Assembly (NCBI GenBank): GCA_046727855.1
Contig: JBKPDL010000020.1
Coordinates: 1-29,886 of the forward strand
Length of the DNA stretch: 29,886 nt
Source: DASPWV01 sp046727855
GTDB taxonomy: Bacteria > Acidobacteriota > Vicinamibacteria > Vicinamibacterales > UBA2999
Direction: 5' to 3'
The notes below the pieces were generated by a model. That model was given only the letters and a program-made list of their open reading frames with translations. It did not search any database and was not told where the DNA came from. The translations under genes were made by a program, and so were the position numbers. Shown piece by piece: positions 13,378 through 21,895 of this stretch (positions are counted from its first letter, which is position 1; each line of letters opens with the position of its first letter).

Positions 13378-16041
13378 TCAATTAGTTCGCCGATTCAGTG
13401 CTTGTTGCCAATTCACGATGACACGGACTGGTGATTCCCGGATCCTCTCAATCGGCAAGTTAGCGAGGAATCGCGAGCCGTCGGGCGTGACATCGTAGGT
13501 GAGAATTTCTGATGCCGTGCGGAAAAGCATCGTGGGCACGCCCATCTCGAGTTGCGGCCCCGGTGTGACGGCGACCGACATGACGAGGCCGCCGGGCGCC
13601 ACGTAGAAGAGCTCGCGTCCATCCCGGCGCCACCGCGGGCGGCTGCCTCCTGTCGTCGAAATGCGGCGCTTGTCGGCCGCCCCATCGACACGCGCGATGT
13701 ACACCTCGGAATCGCCAGAATCGTCCGCTTCATACGCGATCCATCGACCATCGGGGGAAAATCGTGGGCTCGTTTCGTCAAAGCGCGTGCGGACCCAGGG
13801 TGTCGGCTCGCGGTCCGTGCCTGCGAGCGGGAGAAGAAAGATGTCCGCCGTTGTCTGTAGGTCATTCAGGTAAACAAGTAGCCGTCCATCGGGTGAAACA
13901 TCTTCAGGCTGCTGCACCGTTTCGTCGGCGAAAACGAGACGCTCGCTGCCCGGGACGCCGATGGTCAACTCGTTGATATCGGGCGGCCCCAGTTTGTCCG
14001 ACCGCAAAAACAACTTCGCGCCGTCTGGCGCCCAAACGGGCGAGATTTCATCGATCGCATCATGGTGCAGCCGCGTTGCTACGCCGCGTGTCAGCTCAAA
14101 CAACCAGATATCTGACGTACCAGTTTTCCGCTCCTCGACGTCCACTGCCACTCGTCGTCCATCCGGAGAGATCCGCACCCTGCCCACGACCGAGGGCGAG
14201 CCCAGCTGTCCAACCTCCCGGCCGGTCCGATCCAACCACACGAGCCGCGAGGGTTCCGCTGCGGTCGCGTACGCGAGTATTCCCTCTTGCGAAACTGAGA
14301 AGGCAGCATTCGCCGGTCCGAAAAAATAGTTGATCGTCGAGGTCACGAGCGACGGCTCGCCGGTAACCGCGGCGGCGTCCGCGTCGAATGGCTGGGCGAA
14401 GAGCGCGCCCTCGCGTACGTAGAGCAGATGACCGGAAGCGTATTCCGCGCGTGAGTCCAGGGGGGTGACGACGCGAACGTCATCGGACTCGATCGAGCCC
14501 ACGTGCAACGCGCGAACAGGTTGATCGTCGGTTTCACGCCGATTGTAGAGCGTGAGATACAGAAAGCGCTTCCCATCGGGCAGGAAGTGCGGCCACAGCA
14601 GCGAGAAGATGCCCTTGGCTTTATCGGGACCCTTGACGAGCGTGGGCTCTCCGCCTCGGTCTGAAACGCGAAAGATGCCCGGCGGATAAAGCTGAGAGAA
14701 GAGAATCGTGCCCTCTCGATTCCAGGTGCCGACCGTTTCGAAACCGGCGGCGCAGATCTCGACGGGTACACCGCCATCAGCAGGAATTTTTTTCAGCCTT
14801 CCATTGGCGTAGAAGGCGATGAATCGGCTGTCCGGCGACCAGAAGTGACTCGTCGCATCCGTCGAGCCTTCCAATTGAACGGTTTCTTCAGAATCTAGGC
14901 GCCGCAGAAACAGATGCCGGCGACCATTCATATAGGCTTCGATCACAAGGCGCGTACCGTCGGGGGAGATCGATGCCCCACGCGAGATCTCTGAAGGGGC
15001 ATAAGACCCACCGCGCGGAATGGGCACCGTAAATCGCACCGGCCTGAGAGCCGGCTCTGGCTGTTGGCGGAACCATGCCATCAGCGCCAGTGCGGAAGCA
15101 GCCAGCAAAAGAGCACCTACAATGACACTCATCGTGCGACGCCGGCGAGCGGCAACAGGAGTCGGTTGGCTCGCGGAAATCTCCGATGCGTGGTTTCGAA
15201 GGTTGGTCAGATCGCGCGCGAGATCGCGCGTGGATGCGTAACGCTCGTCCGGATCTTTGGTCAGGCAACGTTCGATCATCCAGCGCAGTGCAATCGGCGC
15301 GTTGGGTACCGCGGACTGCACTGGCAGCGGCTCGTCTCTGATGATCGCGGCCTGCGTCTCGGCGGCTGTGGTGCGCGCAAACGCTCGCGTGCCCGTGGTC
15401 AGTTCGTACAGGATCGATCCGAAGGAGAACTGGTCGGACCGGAAGTCGACGGCGCGTCCACTCGCCTGCTCCGGAGACATGTAGCCGACAGTTCCCATCA
15501 CCATGCCGGGCTGAGTATCCGGCACAGCCGTCGCCACCTTCGACACGCCATCGATCGCATGACGACCGAGCTTGGCGAGACCGAAGTCGAGGATCTTGAC
15601 GACTCCGTCGCGCGTTACCATGACGTTCTCGGGCTTCAGATCGCGGTGCACGATGCCGGCGTCATGAGCCTTCGCGAGTCCGTCTGCGATCTGTACTGCG
15701 ATCGGCAGGAGGCGCTTGGGCGCAAGCGGTCCGTCTGAAACGAGCTCGCGCAGGGTGCGCCCCTGCACAAGCTCCATCGAGATGTACGAGATCGTATCTG
15801 CCTGTCCGATGTCGTAGATGGTGACGATGTTTGGATGATTCAGTCCTGAAGCGGCGCGAGCCTCGCGTTCGAAGCGCGCCAGTCGTTCCTCATCCTTCGC
15901 GAGCGCGACTGGGAGGATCTTCAGCGCCAGTTCACGACCGAGCCGCGGATCTTTGGCGCGATAGACCTCGCCCATGCCGCCGGCGCCAAGAGGCGCGACG
16001 ATTTCGTAAGGACCCAATCGGGAGCCGGTTTCAAAGCGCAT
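13378..16041 (-). CDS. Transmembrane Ser/Thr protein kinase with PD40 beta-propeller sensor
   Basis: An 887-residue protein of the PknB/Hanks type. The ATG at 16041 is preferred over one 14 codons upstream because MRFETGSRLGPYEIVAPLGA is the usual beginning of this family. Kinase features are complete: glycine loop GAGGMGEVYRA (~19-29), Lys41 in LALKIL, catalytic HRDLKPEN (132-139), DFG (152-154) and GTVGYMSPEQ activation-segment end (~184-193). A single transmembrane helix follows at ~304-323. The extracytoplasmic part is a set of TolB/PD40 WD40-like blades, recognisable by repeated phrases such as SPDGTRLVIEAYMNGRRHLF, WSPDSRFIAFYANGRLKKIP and FSPDGRWIAYEADDSGDSEV. It is expected to sense a periplasmic ligand or act as a scaffold and to phosphorylate cytoplasmic targets. 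Acidobacteria have dozens of such genes. It is monocistronic. Confidence 0.95.
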   Translation of the reverse strand: MRFETGSRLGPYEIVAPLGAGGMGEVYRAKDPRLGRELALKILPVALAKDEERLARFEREARAASGLNHPNIVTIYDIGQADTISYISMELVQGRTLRELVSDGPLAPKRLLPIAVQIADGLAKAHDAGIVHRDLKPENVMVTRDGVVKILDFGLAKLGRHAIDGVSKVATAVPDTQPGMVMGTVGYMSPEQASGRAVDFRSDQFSFGSILYELTTGTRAFARTTAAETQAAIIRDEPLPVQSAVPNAPIALRWMIERCLTKDPDERYASTRDLARDLTNLRNHASEISASQPTPVAARRRRTMSVIVGALLLAASALALMAWFRQQPEPALRPVRFTVPIPRGGSYAPSEISRGASISPDGTRLVIEAYMNGRRHLFLRRLDSEETVQLEGSTDATSHFWSPDSRFIAFYANGRLKKIPADGGVPVEICAAGFETVGTWNREGTILFSQLYPPGIFRVSDRGGEPTLVKGPDKAKGIFSLLWPHFLPDGKRFLYLTLYNRRETDDQPVRALHVGSIESDDVRVVTPLDSRAEYASGHLLYVREGALFAQPFDADAAAVTGEPSLVTSTINYFFGPANAAFSVSQEGILAYATAAEPSRLVWLDRTGREVGQLGSPSVVGRVRISPDGRRVAVDVEERKTGTSDIWLFELTRGVATRLHHDAIDEISPVWAPDGAKLFLRSDKLGPPDINELTIGVPGSERLVFADETVQQPEDVSPDGRLLVYLNDLQTTADIFLLPLAGTDREPTPWVRTRFDETSPRFSPDGRWIAYEADDSGDSEVYIARVDGAADKRRISTTGGSRPRWRRDGRELFYVAPGGLVMSVAVTPGPQLEMGVPTMLFRTASEILTYDVTPDGSRFLANLPIERIRESPVRVIVNWQQALNRRTN

Positions 16042-16057
16042 TTGCTGTGATGGACAT

Positions 16058-16130
16058 GCCCGGGCTAAAGCCCGGGCCCTCACTGTCGCTTTAGTTAGGT
16101 CCTTAGTGAGAGGCCCCGGCTCAGCCGGGG
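16058..16130. repeat. Two GC-rich palindromes in the kinase leader
   Basis: GCCCGGGC-TAAA-GCCCGGGC (16058-16077) and CCCCGGC-TCA-GCCGGGG (16114-16130) are perfect stem-loops. A third, imperfect one (GGGCGGGACTTTAGTCTCGC) follows at about 16137-16156. This 'CCGGGCTAAAGCCCGGG' type of palindrome is a common interspersed repeat in acidobacterial intergenic DNA. They lie between the kinase start and its likely promoter, so they would form structured RNA in its leader. Confidence 0.75.
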
Positions 16131-16210
16131 TATGTAGGGCGGGACTTTAGTCTCGCGACGCACCTACCGTCGTTGGTCCAGCGCACCAGGTACGGCTGAG
16201 CTTAGCCCCT

Positions 16211-16239
16211 ATAATGCGGCATCTGTCCGCACTTGTCAA
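16211..16239 (-). promoter_or_regulatory. Candidate kinase promoter
   Basis: On the minus strand a perfect TTGACA (16239-16234) is followed after 17 bases by CATTAT (16216-16211). The spacer contains a small TGCGG/CCGCA dyad. The leader to the ATG at 16041 would be about 165 bases and include the palindromes. The plus strand carries TATAAT at 16210-16215 but no matching -35. Confidence 0.4.
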
Positions 16240-16269
16240 TAACTCGTGCGCGTTAGTGAAGAGCGTCCG

Positions 16270-16693
16270 TCAAAACCGCACGGGTATCGCCACAGTGAAC
16301 ATCTCGAATAGATTCGCCGACTGGATGGAAATTGCACCAGCGCCGACTCGAGGTCGTTGAGGTCGACCGGCAGCGCGCCGGGAATCATGCGCGCGTCGAG
16401 CTTGCGAAGCGTGCGCGAGCGAGGGCGACGCTGCGAGACATAGCGCCAACGCCGCCAACGCGACGGCGAGCTGCACGCCCACCGGAGGCGGACCGCTCAC
16501 CGGCGGGAAGTAAAAGCCGGAGCGTGCCGCGATACTGGTCCCGACCAGCCACGCGGCTAGGACCAAACCGCTGAGGATCGCCACGGTGACGGTTCGGAGG
16601 AGTGGTGCGATCGCGCCACATCACAAGGAAGAGCGCGATCACCACGAGCACTGCCGGCACGAGTATCAGTGCGACGAGCAGAATCGGGTCCAT
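16270..16693 (-). pseudogene. Frameshifted small membrane protein
   Basis: From an ATG at 16693 the minus strand reads MDPILLVALILVPAVLVVIA then LFLVMWRDRT, a first transmembrane helix. Around 16580 the protein-like signal moves to another frame: AILSGLVLAAWLVGTSIAAR, then FYFPPVSGPPPVGVQLAVAL and another hydrophobic helix. Near 16440-16330 it moves again to TLRKLDARMIPGALPVDLND, and it returns to the second frame for SANLFEMFTVAIPVRF and a stop at 16270. At least two frameshifts are therefore needed to restore one protein of about 140 residues. I do not know the family. Between this remnant and the hydrolase (16694-16883) I see no gene. Confidence 0.5.
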
Positions 16694-16883
16694 GTGCCTC
16701 TAGCCGCGCTTCCGCTTGCTTTCGTCTCGGTCCAGATCGTGGTGCGTTCGAGCGAACGCGGTAAAGACGACTGGCATCGCCACTTCTCGACACGTGTAGC
16801 CTCTGGGACCCAAGCCCTCGACAACACCGTGTTTGTGCTCCGATTAGGTCGCGCGGAGCCGCATGCTGATGGAGGCAGCCCTT

Positions 16884-17813
16884 TCATCGACGCACACTCT
16901 GTTGGCCATTCACGATTAGATCGAGCTTCGGCCGTACCCAATCCGCGAACCGGCGAATCGCCTCATCCGCTTCCGGGGCGCGGCCTGCCATCATTTGAAA
17001 CGTGTGGAGCATCTCTGGGACGATATCGAGCCGAACTTCGACGCCAGCTTGCTTCGCCCGCTCTGCCAGCATGCGGCTTTCATCCACGATCGCCTCGTCG
17101 GCCCCCGCCTGCAGGAACATAGGCGGGAAGCCTTTTAAGTCGGCATACACTGCGCTGACAAGCGGGTCGCGTCGGTTACCGTCGCCCATCACGTTCGACA
17201 CCAAGAACGCAACCGCGGCCCTGCTGAACATCACATCCTTGTCGCGGTTCGTCTTGTAGCTCGCTGCGGTCTGCGCCATGTCCATCCAACCAGACATGGT
17301 CAAGATACCTGCCGGGAACGATAGGCCTTCCTCGCGGACTCGCTGAAGGACACCAAAAGTAAGGATTGCGCCGGCAGAGTCTCCGGCCATCACAACGTGA
17401 TTGGACGTGAGGTCTTGGTCGAGCAGCCAGCGGTAAGCCCTCATGGCCGTATCGAGTTGCGCCGGATACTGGGCTTGGTGAGCGTAGGGGAATTCGTAGA
17501 TCAGCGCTCTACATCCAACCGCCTTGGCGAGATGTCCGACCAACTTCCGATGCGTATAGATCGAGCCACTTATGAAGCCACCGCCGTGCGAGTAAAAGAT
17601 GACCCGATCGTCCATAGCCCGCTTCGGAGCAATCCACATCGCCGGCACGCCGTCAGCGTCAGTTTCGATGTAATCGACGCCGCCAGGCTCGGCAGTCAGT
17701 CCCGGCCAGTGAATCTCGTTGTACTCAATCACCGCTTCCGGCGTCGTCGCCTGCCCCGCGTTAGCGGCTATAGCTTCCCAGTGCATCTTGTTTGCCTGGC
17801 TCTGTTGACTCAC
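16884..17813 (-). CDS. Alpha/beta hydrolase, HSL-type esterase
   Basis: A 309-residue cytoplasmic enzyme of the hormone-sensitive-lipase (family IV) type. Motifs are complete: the oxyanion-hole HGGG (76-79, FYSHGGGFISGS), the nucleophile elbow GDSAG (144-148, Ser146), Asp239 in LQAGADEAIVDES and the histidine at 270 in EMLHTFQMMAGR. It would hydrolyse small esters or lactones. The start is the GTG at 17813: GGAGGTGA sits seven bases upstream, and the upstream in-frame ATG codon overlaps this ribosome-binding site, so it is not used. It is the last of five same-strand genes, 89 bases after the RibD-like gene. Confidence 0.9.
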   Translation of the reverse strand: MSQQSQANKMHWEAIAANAGQATTPEAVIEYNEIHWPGLTAEPGGVDYIETDADGVPAMWIAPKRAMDDRVIFYSHGGGFISGSIYTHRKLVGHLAKAVGCRALIYEFPYAHQAQYPAQLDTAMRAYRWLLDQDLTSNHVVMAGDSAGAILTFGVLQRVREEGLSFPAGILTMSGWMDMAQTAASYKTNRDKDVMFSRAAVAFLVSNVMGDGNRRDPLVSAVYADLKGFPPMFLQAGADEAIVDESRMLAERAKQAGVEVRLDIVPEMLHTFQMMAGRAPEADEAIRRFADWVRPKLDLIVNGQQSVRR

Positions 17814-17902
17814 CACTTCTTCACCTCCCATTTGCGGGCGACAGCGCATTCCTTCGCTGCCAGCGGCAGCGCGAAAGATTCGGCGGCTTTGTTGAGTTCC
17901 TA

Positions 17903-18478
17903 TCAGCTTGTAGAAGCCGCCTGGGGCTGATAGCTCAAGATGACGACGCCGGTGGCAAGGTCCGTGTACCCGGCGAGCTTCAGCTCCACACTCGAACCGC
18001 CGTCGCCGAAAAGCCGCTGCCCCTCTCCGATGACGATCGGGCAGACCATGAGATCCAACTGATCGATGAGGCCGTGTTGCAGCAAAGAGCGCATCAGCAC
18101 AGGGCTGCCGTACATGAGGATGTCTCGGCCGCCCTGTGCTTTGATCTTCTTCAGCTCTTGGGCCACATCGCCCTTCACGAGATGCGCGTTCCAAATGAGC
18201 GGTTCCGAGAGCGTCGTCGAGGCAACCAGTTTCGGAATGCTGTTCAGCTTGTCGGCGTATGGACCAGACATTTTCGGCCATGCCTTCGAGAACATCTCAT
18301 AGGTGCGCCGACCACAGAGAAAGTAATCACAGGCCAGGAGGCGTTCAAGCGACCGGTTCGCGGCTTCTTCGTTGAAATACCGGTTCGCCCAGCCGCCACG
18401 CCCGAAGCCGCCCATTCCACCGGGATCTTGGATGACACCGTCGAGCGTCACTAAGGTCGAAACGATGATCTTTCGCAA
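17903..18478 (-). CDS. RibD/dihydrofolate-reductase-like family protein
   Basis: A 191-residue protein. It has the RibD C-terminal/DHFR-like fold: beta-1 RKIIVSTLVTLDGVIQDPGG, the YFLCGRRTYEMFSKAWP segment, ILMYGSPVLMRSLLQHGLID and the PIVIGEGQRLFGDG motif. Members bind NADPH; those outside riboflavin synthesis are of unknown substrate and are often regulated with AraC-type or stress genes. No other riboflavin gene is near, so a riboflavin role is unlikely. The start is a TTG at 18478: GGAGGG lies seven bases upstream and no ATG is available in frame. It is 36 bases downstream of the NAD(P)-binding gene and probably co-transcribed. Confidence 0.85.
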   Translation of the reverse strand: MRKIIVSTLVTLDGVIQDPGGMGGFGRGGWANRYFNEEAANRSLERLLACDYFLCGRRTYEMFSKAWPKMSGPYADKLNSIPKLVASTTLSEPLIWNAHLVKGDVAQELKKIKAQGGRDILMYGSPVLMRSLLQHGLIDQLDLMVCPIVIGEGQRLFGDGGSSVELKLAGYTDLATGVVILSYQPQAASTS

Positions 18479-18514
18479 CCTAACCCTCCTTCATGTCCCG
18501 GCTCACTTGGATAT

Positions 18515-19455
18515 TCATAACGCGCCCATAACTCGAAGCTCCTCCATCCCGGCCGCGATCAGCGGTACCGCCGCGTCGGCAAAAGCCTCAGCGTGAACGC
18601 GCGCGAACTCACCAAAGCTCGTCGGCCGAAGGCCGAATGCGTAGTGCGTCGAAAGATCAACTCTCGACTCCGGACACCTGCGCCGCTCTTCGGCTTGTTC
18701 ATCAAGGGCATCGGCCACGTATGTGGACATGCCGCTGGCGAGCAGGGCCTGCCTTCTTTCGGCCGGAGCCACATTGACGTAGCGAACGGTCTTGCCAATC
18801 GCGACAGAGATCCGCTCGGCGATTTCAGCCATCGTCAGCGATTCGGGTCCGGTCATCTCATAGCTCCTGCCTTCGTGACCGCCGCCACGTAAGACCGCGA
18901 ACGCCACCTTCGCGATGTCCTGCAGATCGATTGGAGCGAGTCTGACGTTCTCCAGCGGGAGGAATAGTGCCCGCTCCGTGACGATGGTTGGCGCCTCACG
19001 CAGATAGACCTGCATGAACTGGCTCGGCCGGAGATGCGTCCACGCGACACCGACACTTCGAGATAGTCTTCGATCTCTTCATGCATACGCGTGAAACGGA
19101 ACCTCATTGGGTCGAATGCAACGCTGGATTCCTTGCCCGAAAGCTTGACGATGTGCCGTACGCCAACGCGCTTCGCCGCGTCGACGAACCGGCACTGCGT
19201 CTCGAGCATCGCGGCCTCAGAAGACGAAATCATCAGCGCGCGATCGACACCGTCCAACGCAGCGCCAAGCGAATCGGGCCGCAACATGTCGCCGATCACG
19301 ATCTCGACGCCTGGCAACCGTGCGAGTTCCTCTGCCTTGCGTCCGCTCCTCACCAGAGCCCGGACGGCAACGTGATTGCGAGCGAACTCGCGGATAACAG
19401 CCGATCCGCTCGCACCTGTCGCACCGGTAACAAGAGCTACTCTCTTTTCCGCCAT
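18515..19455 (-). pseudogene. NmrA/SDR-type NAD(P)-binding protein with one frameshift
   Basis: The N-terminal part from the ATG at 19455 reads MAEKRVALVTGATGASGSAV, the Rossmann glycine motif, and continues to HEEIEDYLEVS. Near 19045 the frame is lost. The next frame goes on VAWTHLRPSQFMQVYLREAP and runs to a stop at 18515, including EMTGPESLTMAEIAERISVA. The sequence GTGTCGGTGTCG where relatives imply GTGTCGGGTGTCG points to loss of a single G. With it restored the protein is about 313 residues, full length for atypical SDRs of the NmrA/azoreductase-like type, which sense or reduce using NADPH. Everything else is well preserved, so the shift is either recent or a sequencing/assembly error. 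GGGGAGG precedes the ATG. Confidence 0.85.
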
Positions 19456-19526
19456 CCATTGCCTCCCCTCTTCAGCGGAGCGTCGAGAATGTTTGCGCCT
19501 CCGCGGCACCCAAGAAGGAGCCCCTC

Positions 19527-19544
19527 CGACCCCGAACAGGGTCG
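19527..19544. terminator. Small hairpin downstream of the catalase-like gene
   Basis: CGACCC (19527-19532) and GGGTCG (19539-19544) form a 6-bp stem with a 6-base loop between the catalase-like gene and the NAD(P)-binding gene. In the direction of transcription no T-run follows, so it could at most attenuate readthrough. Confidence 0.3.
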
Positions 19545-19590
19545 ATTATTCCGGCTACCCCGCACCCAGATAGCAGCCGATCCTTGATTT

Positions 19591-20580
19591 TCAGGTGACC
19601 TCGAGTTCGCTCGTCGCGTCCCGTTCGATGACGCTCTCGCGGTAGGCGACTGCGCGCGCCCGCATCATGGCGCCGAGCGGACGGAACTCCTGCGGAGCGT
19701 GCCAGGGATCGAACGACATCTTCGCGACCTTTGTATCGAGCGTCTTGCCTTCGCCGGAGGTCATGTCCTGCTTCGGGATCGTCAGCCTCCCGACTGGCGT
19801 CCAGGGAGACTCCCACTCCTTCGTCGGATCCTCGATCGGCGTCTTCTCGGCGCTCACGTACGGCTGCACGCGAAGCTCCCACTCGATCGGGGCCTTCGCC
19901 AGGCGTGCGGCGAGATCCCAGCGAAGCCGATCCGGCTCGCTCTTCGGAACCTCCGCGCCGTCAGGAACGGAAACCGGTAAAAAGGAGAACTTCACGGCCG
20001 TCTCACCCCAACACATTGGGAGCGCGCTGTAGAACGTCGCCTTGCCGAGCGAGGGCACCGGAATCTTCAGTCCTGCTTGCAGTTTTGGCAGCATCCCAAA
20101 GAAGCGAAAGCCGAGCGCCCAGATCATCCGCGGAAGCAGGAGCATTGACGGGCCCGCCGCGGCGAGCACCACGCCCACGAAGTCCTTCGGATTCCGGAAC
20201 GGGACGGTGTTCGTGAGGATGCCGAGGAAGTCCTGTGTCTTCGCGTCCTCGAGGCCGCGGATCAGCTTTTTTCTGGGCACGCCCACGACCTTCAAGGCGA
20301 TCCCGCGCACGTCCGGCGCGCGATCGGGCGCGTGCCCCGCCGAACCGTTCGAGAAACGCATGTAGCCCGCGTACTCGCCGGCCGAAGCAAAGATTCCGAC
20401 GCGCGCCCACGCGGGCAAGTCCGCGAACGTGTGGAGCGTCGCACGGACACCTGCGTGCTGCTTCAGGTGGAGCGCGCGACCTTTCTCCGCACGTGCTCTT
20501 TGCGTCGCACGAAGCCGCGCGGCCAACCTTTCGAGTTCCGCGGCTTCCCCTTCCGCGATCACTTCTTTCCAATCCGTCAT
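19591..20580 (-). CDS. Catalase-like (SrpA-type) heme protein
   Basis: A 329-residue protein of the short catalase-related family. The catalase core pattern is visible: MRFSNGSAGHAPDRAPDVRG and IALKVVG correspond to the heme-pocket RFS..G...DxxRDxRGxAxK segment. DFLGILTNTVPFRNPKDFVG also matches. The C-terminal half (FSFLPVSVPDGAEVPKSEPD, SPWTPVGRLTIPKQDM, FDPWHAPQEFRPLGAMMRAR) is the conserved end of this subfamily. Such proteins are usually heme peroxidases or peroxygenases with weak catalase activity, and many are periplasmic, but no signal peptide is seen here. The ATG at 20580 follows GAGGG by about ten bases. It lies 274 bases after the tautomerase gene; I see no gene in that gap. A decayed second copy of its 3' end is at 21540-21742. 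Confidence 0.85.
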   Translation of the reverse strand: MTDWKEVIAEGEAAELERLAARLRATQRARAEKGRALHLKQHAGVRATLHTFADLPAWARVGIFASAGEYAGYMRFSNGSAGHAPDRAPDVRGIALKVVGVPRKKLIRGLEDAKTQDFLGILTNTVPFRNPKDFVGVVLAAAGPSMLLLPRMIWALGFRFFGMLPKLQAGLKIPVPSLGKATFYSALPMCWGETAVKFSFLPVSVPDGAEVPKSEPDRLRWDLAARLAKAPIEWELRVQPYVSAEKTPIEDPTKEWESPWTPVGRLTIPKQDMTSGEGKTLDTKVAKMSFDPWHAPQEFRPLGAMMRARAVAYRESVIERDATSELEVT

Positions 20581-20854
20581 CAACAGGTGCCCTCGAAGCC
20601 GAATTCAAAGCATCGGCGCTCATCAAAGCGTCGGCTGTTCTTCGCGCATACTCGACGACGGCCGGACGCTATTTCTGCTCTACCTTGATGGCCAGTTTGT
20701 CATCTACCGACAGCAGCAAAGAGGAATTGGTCACCCGACCACATATATGCGATGGAGACCTCCGAGCGTCTCGGCAGCTCACCTTTGGCACAGGCTGCCT
20801 CTTCCCCTTCTGCGACCTGCGCCGGAGCGCCGTCGATTGAATGGACGCGCTACG

Positions 20855-21286
20855 TCAGTGCTTGGGCACGAACTCCATCACCATGGGGTTCTCGAAAGCC
20901 ATCAGGTTGTCGAACGCGGCCAGGTCGAGCGGAACCTCGCGAACAAAATGCAGCACCCAGCGCGTGGTCACGCGCTTGCCGCTCGGAAGTGTGACGACGT
21001 CTTCGCGCAGATCCATGGCTCGATTGATGGCGGAGTTAAAGCGCTCGATCAGCTTTCGCTTGCCCTCGAGCGGCAGGCCGGGAGGGACGACGTAGTCGCA
21101 GATTGGTCGAAAGGGCGCGCCGGGCACGCTGTCGAGGGACGTGTTCTCCGCAGTAAACTCGCGCAGGTAGATGCGAGTGTCGGGGATCGGATAGGCCTCG
21201 TGAAGGCTCTCGCCGAGCTCCTTGGTGAGCTGCGCTTTGGCCTTAGAGGTGAGGCCGGACGGAATGTCGATGTAGGCGACGGGCAT
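20855..21286 (-). CDS. Tautomerase-superfamily protein, two-domain length
   Basis: A 143-residue protein. It begins M-PVAYIDIPSGLTSKAKAQL with Pro2, the catalytic amino-terminal proline of the 4-oxalocrotonate tautomerase superfamily after Met removal. The first unit (residues ~2-60) has the beta-alpha-beta pattern and RIYLREF. A second unit (~65-140) contains PPGLPLEGKRKLIERFNSAI and WVLHFVREV, giving the length of a fused-dimer (MSAD/cis-CaaD-like) protein. Substrate is unknown. AAAGGA lies about nine bases before the ATG. It is the first gene of the tautomerase-catalase-SDR-RibD-hydrolase series. Confidence 0.8.
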   Translation of the reverse strand: MPVAYIDIPSGLTSKAKAQLTKELGESLHEAYPIPDTRIYLREFTAENTSLDSVPGAPFRPICDYVVPPGLPLEGKRKLIERFNSAINRAMDLREDVVTLPSGKRVTTRWVLHFVREVPLDLAAFDNLMAFENPMVMEFVPKH

Positions 21287-21351
21287 AGGTGTTTTTCCTT
21301 TCGGTTGATGGTTCTTGCTTTTGCGATCTCAGAAATTCTTCTTTCCGCGCT

Positions 21352-21453
21352 TCATATGAGGTTGCGCTCCCGATCAGCCCGTTCATGCTCGCGACGCAGT
21401 CGCTCGATCTCGCGCTGTTGACGTTCGATCTCTTTGATCAGTCGCCGATCCGA
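21352..21453 (-). pseudogene. Coiled-coil fragment, possibly from an IS66-like transposase
   Basis: Between two in-frame stops the minus strand reads DRRLIKEIERQQREIERLRR, then EHERADRERNLI: about 33 residues with a perfect heptad of Leu/Ile and charged residues. Such coiled coils are typical of IS66-family transposase N-termini and of some chemotaxis or cell-division proteins. Nothing else of those genes is present, so the origin is uncertain. Confidence 0.35.
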
Positions 21454-21539
21454 TCAGCGATTCGCCCCTCGGTCAACGTTGGAGTGAGCGTAGCAACACC
21501 CGCGCGATCGCGACTTGAACAAACTGGCTGACACTTTTC

Positions 21540-21742
21540 TTAGGCCTCGAGCGCCTTCCCCTCGGCCGATGTCAAGTAATGCTTCGGGATCGCCAACTTG
21601 CCGACGGCCGTCCACGGCGACTCTCACTCCTTCGTGGGATCCTCGAACGGCGTTTTTCGGTGCTCGCGAACGGCTGCATGCGAAGTTCCCACGCGATCGA
21701 CCCCTTCGCCAATCGATATAGGAGATCAGTCCAGCGACACGA
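21540..21742 (-). pseudogene. Decayed duplicate of the catalase-like gene 3' end
   Basis: The DNA is homologous to the catalase-like gene at about 19737-19955. Translated in pieces it gives RLAKGSIAWELRMQPF, TPFEDPTKE, a TGA replacing the tryptophan of KEWESPW, then ESPWTAVGKLAIPKHYLTSA and EGKALEA before TAA at 21540. A one-base loss in the GAAAAACGCC run adds a frameshift. Unlike the intact copy it ends right after the ALEA segment, lacking the ~35-residue conserved C-terminus. It is non-functional. Confidence 0.8.
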
Positions 21743-21895
21743 AGCTCGACACGATCAGCTTGCTCGTCGTCTACCGAAAGTCGTCTCGGATCGACCAAGC
21801 TTGATCGAATTCGAGATTGGAAGAATCTACTCCAACCTACAGCAGCTGTCGTCCGCGAGTGCCGAAGCGCGCAACGAATACTCCCGCTCGCGCAA

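Noticed and set aside
20429..21421. A 330-codon plus-strand frame over the tautomerase gene
   Set aside because: It is antisense to the tautomerase and to the start of the catalase-like gene, with shadow-type composition.
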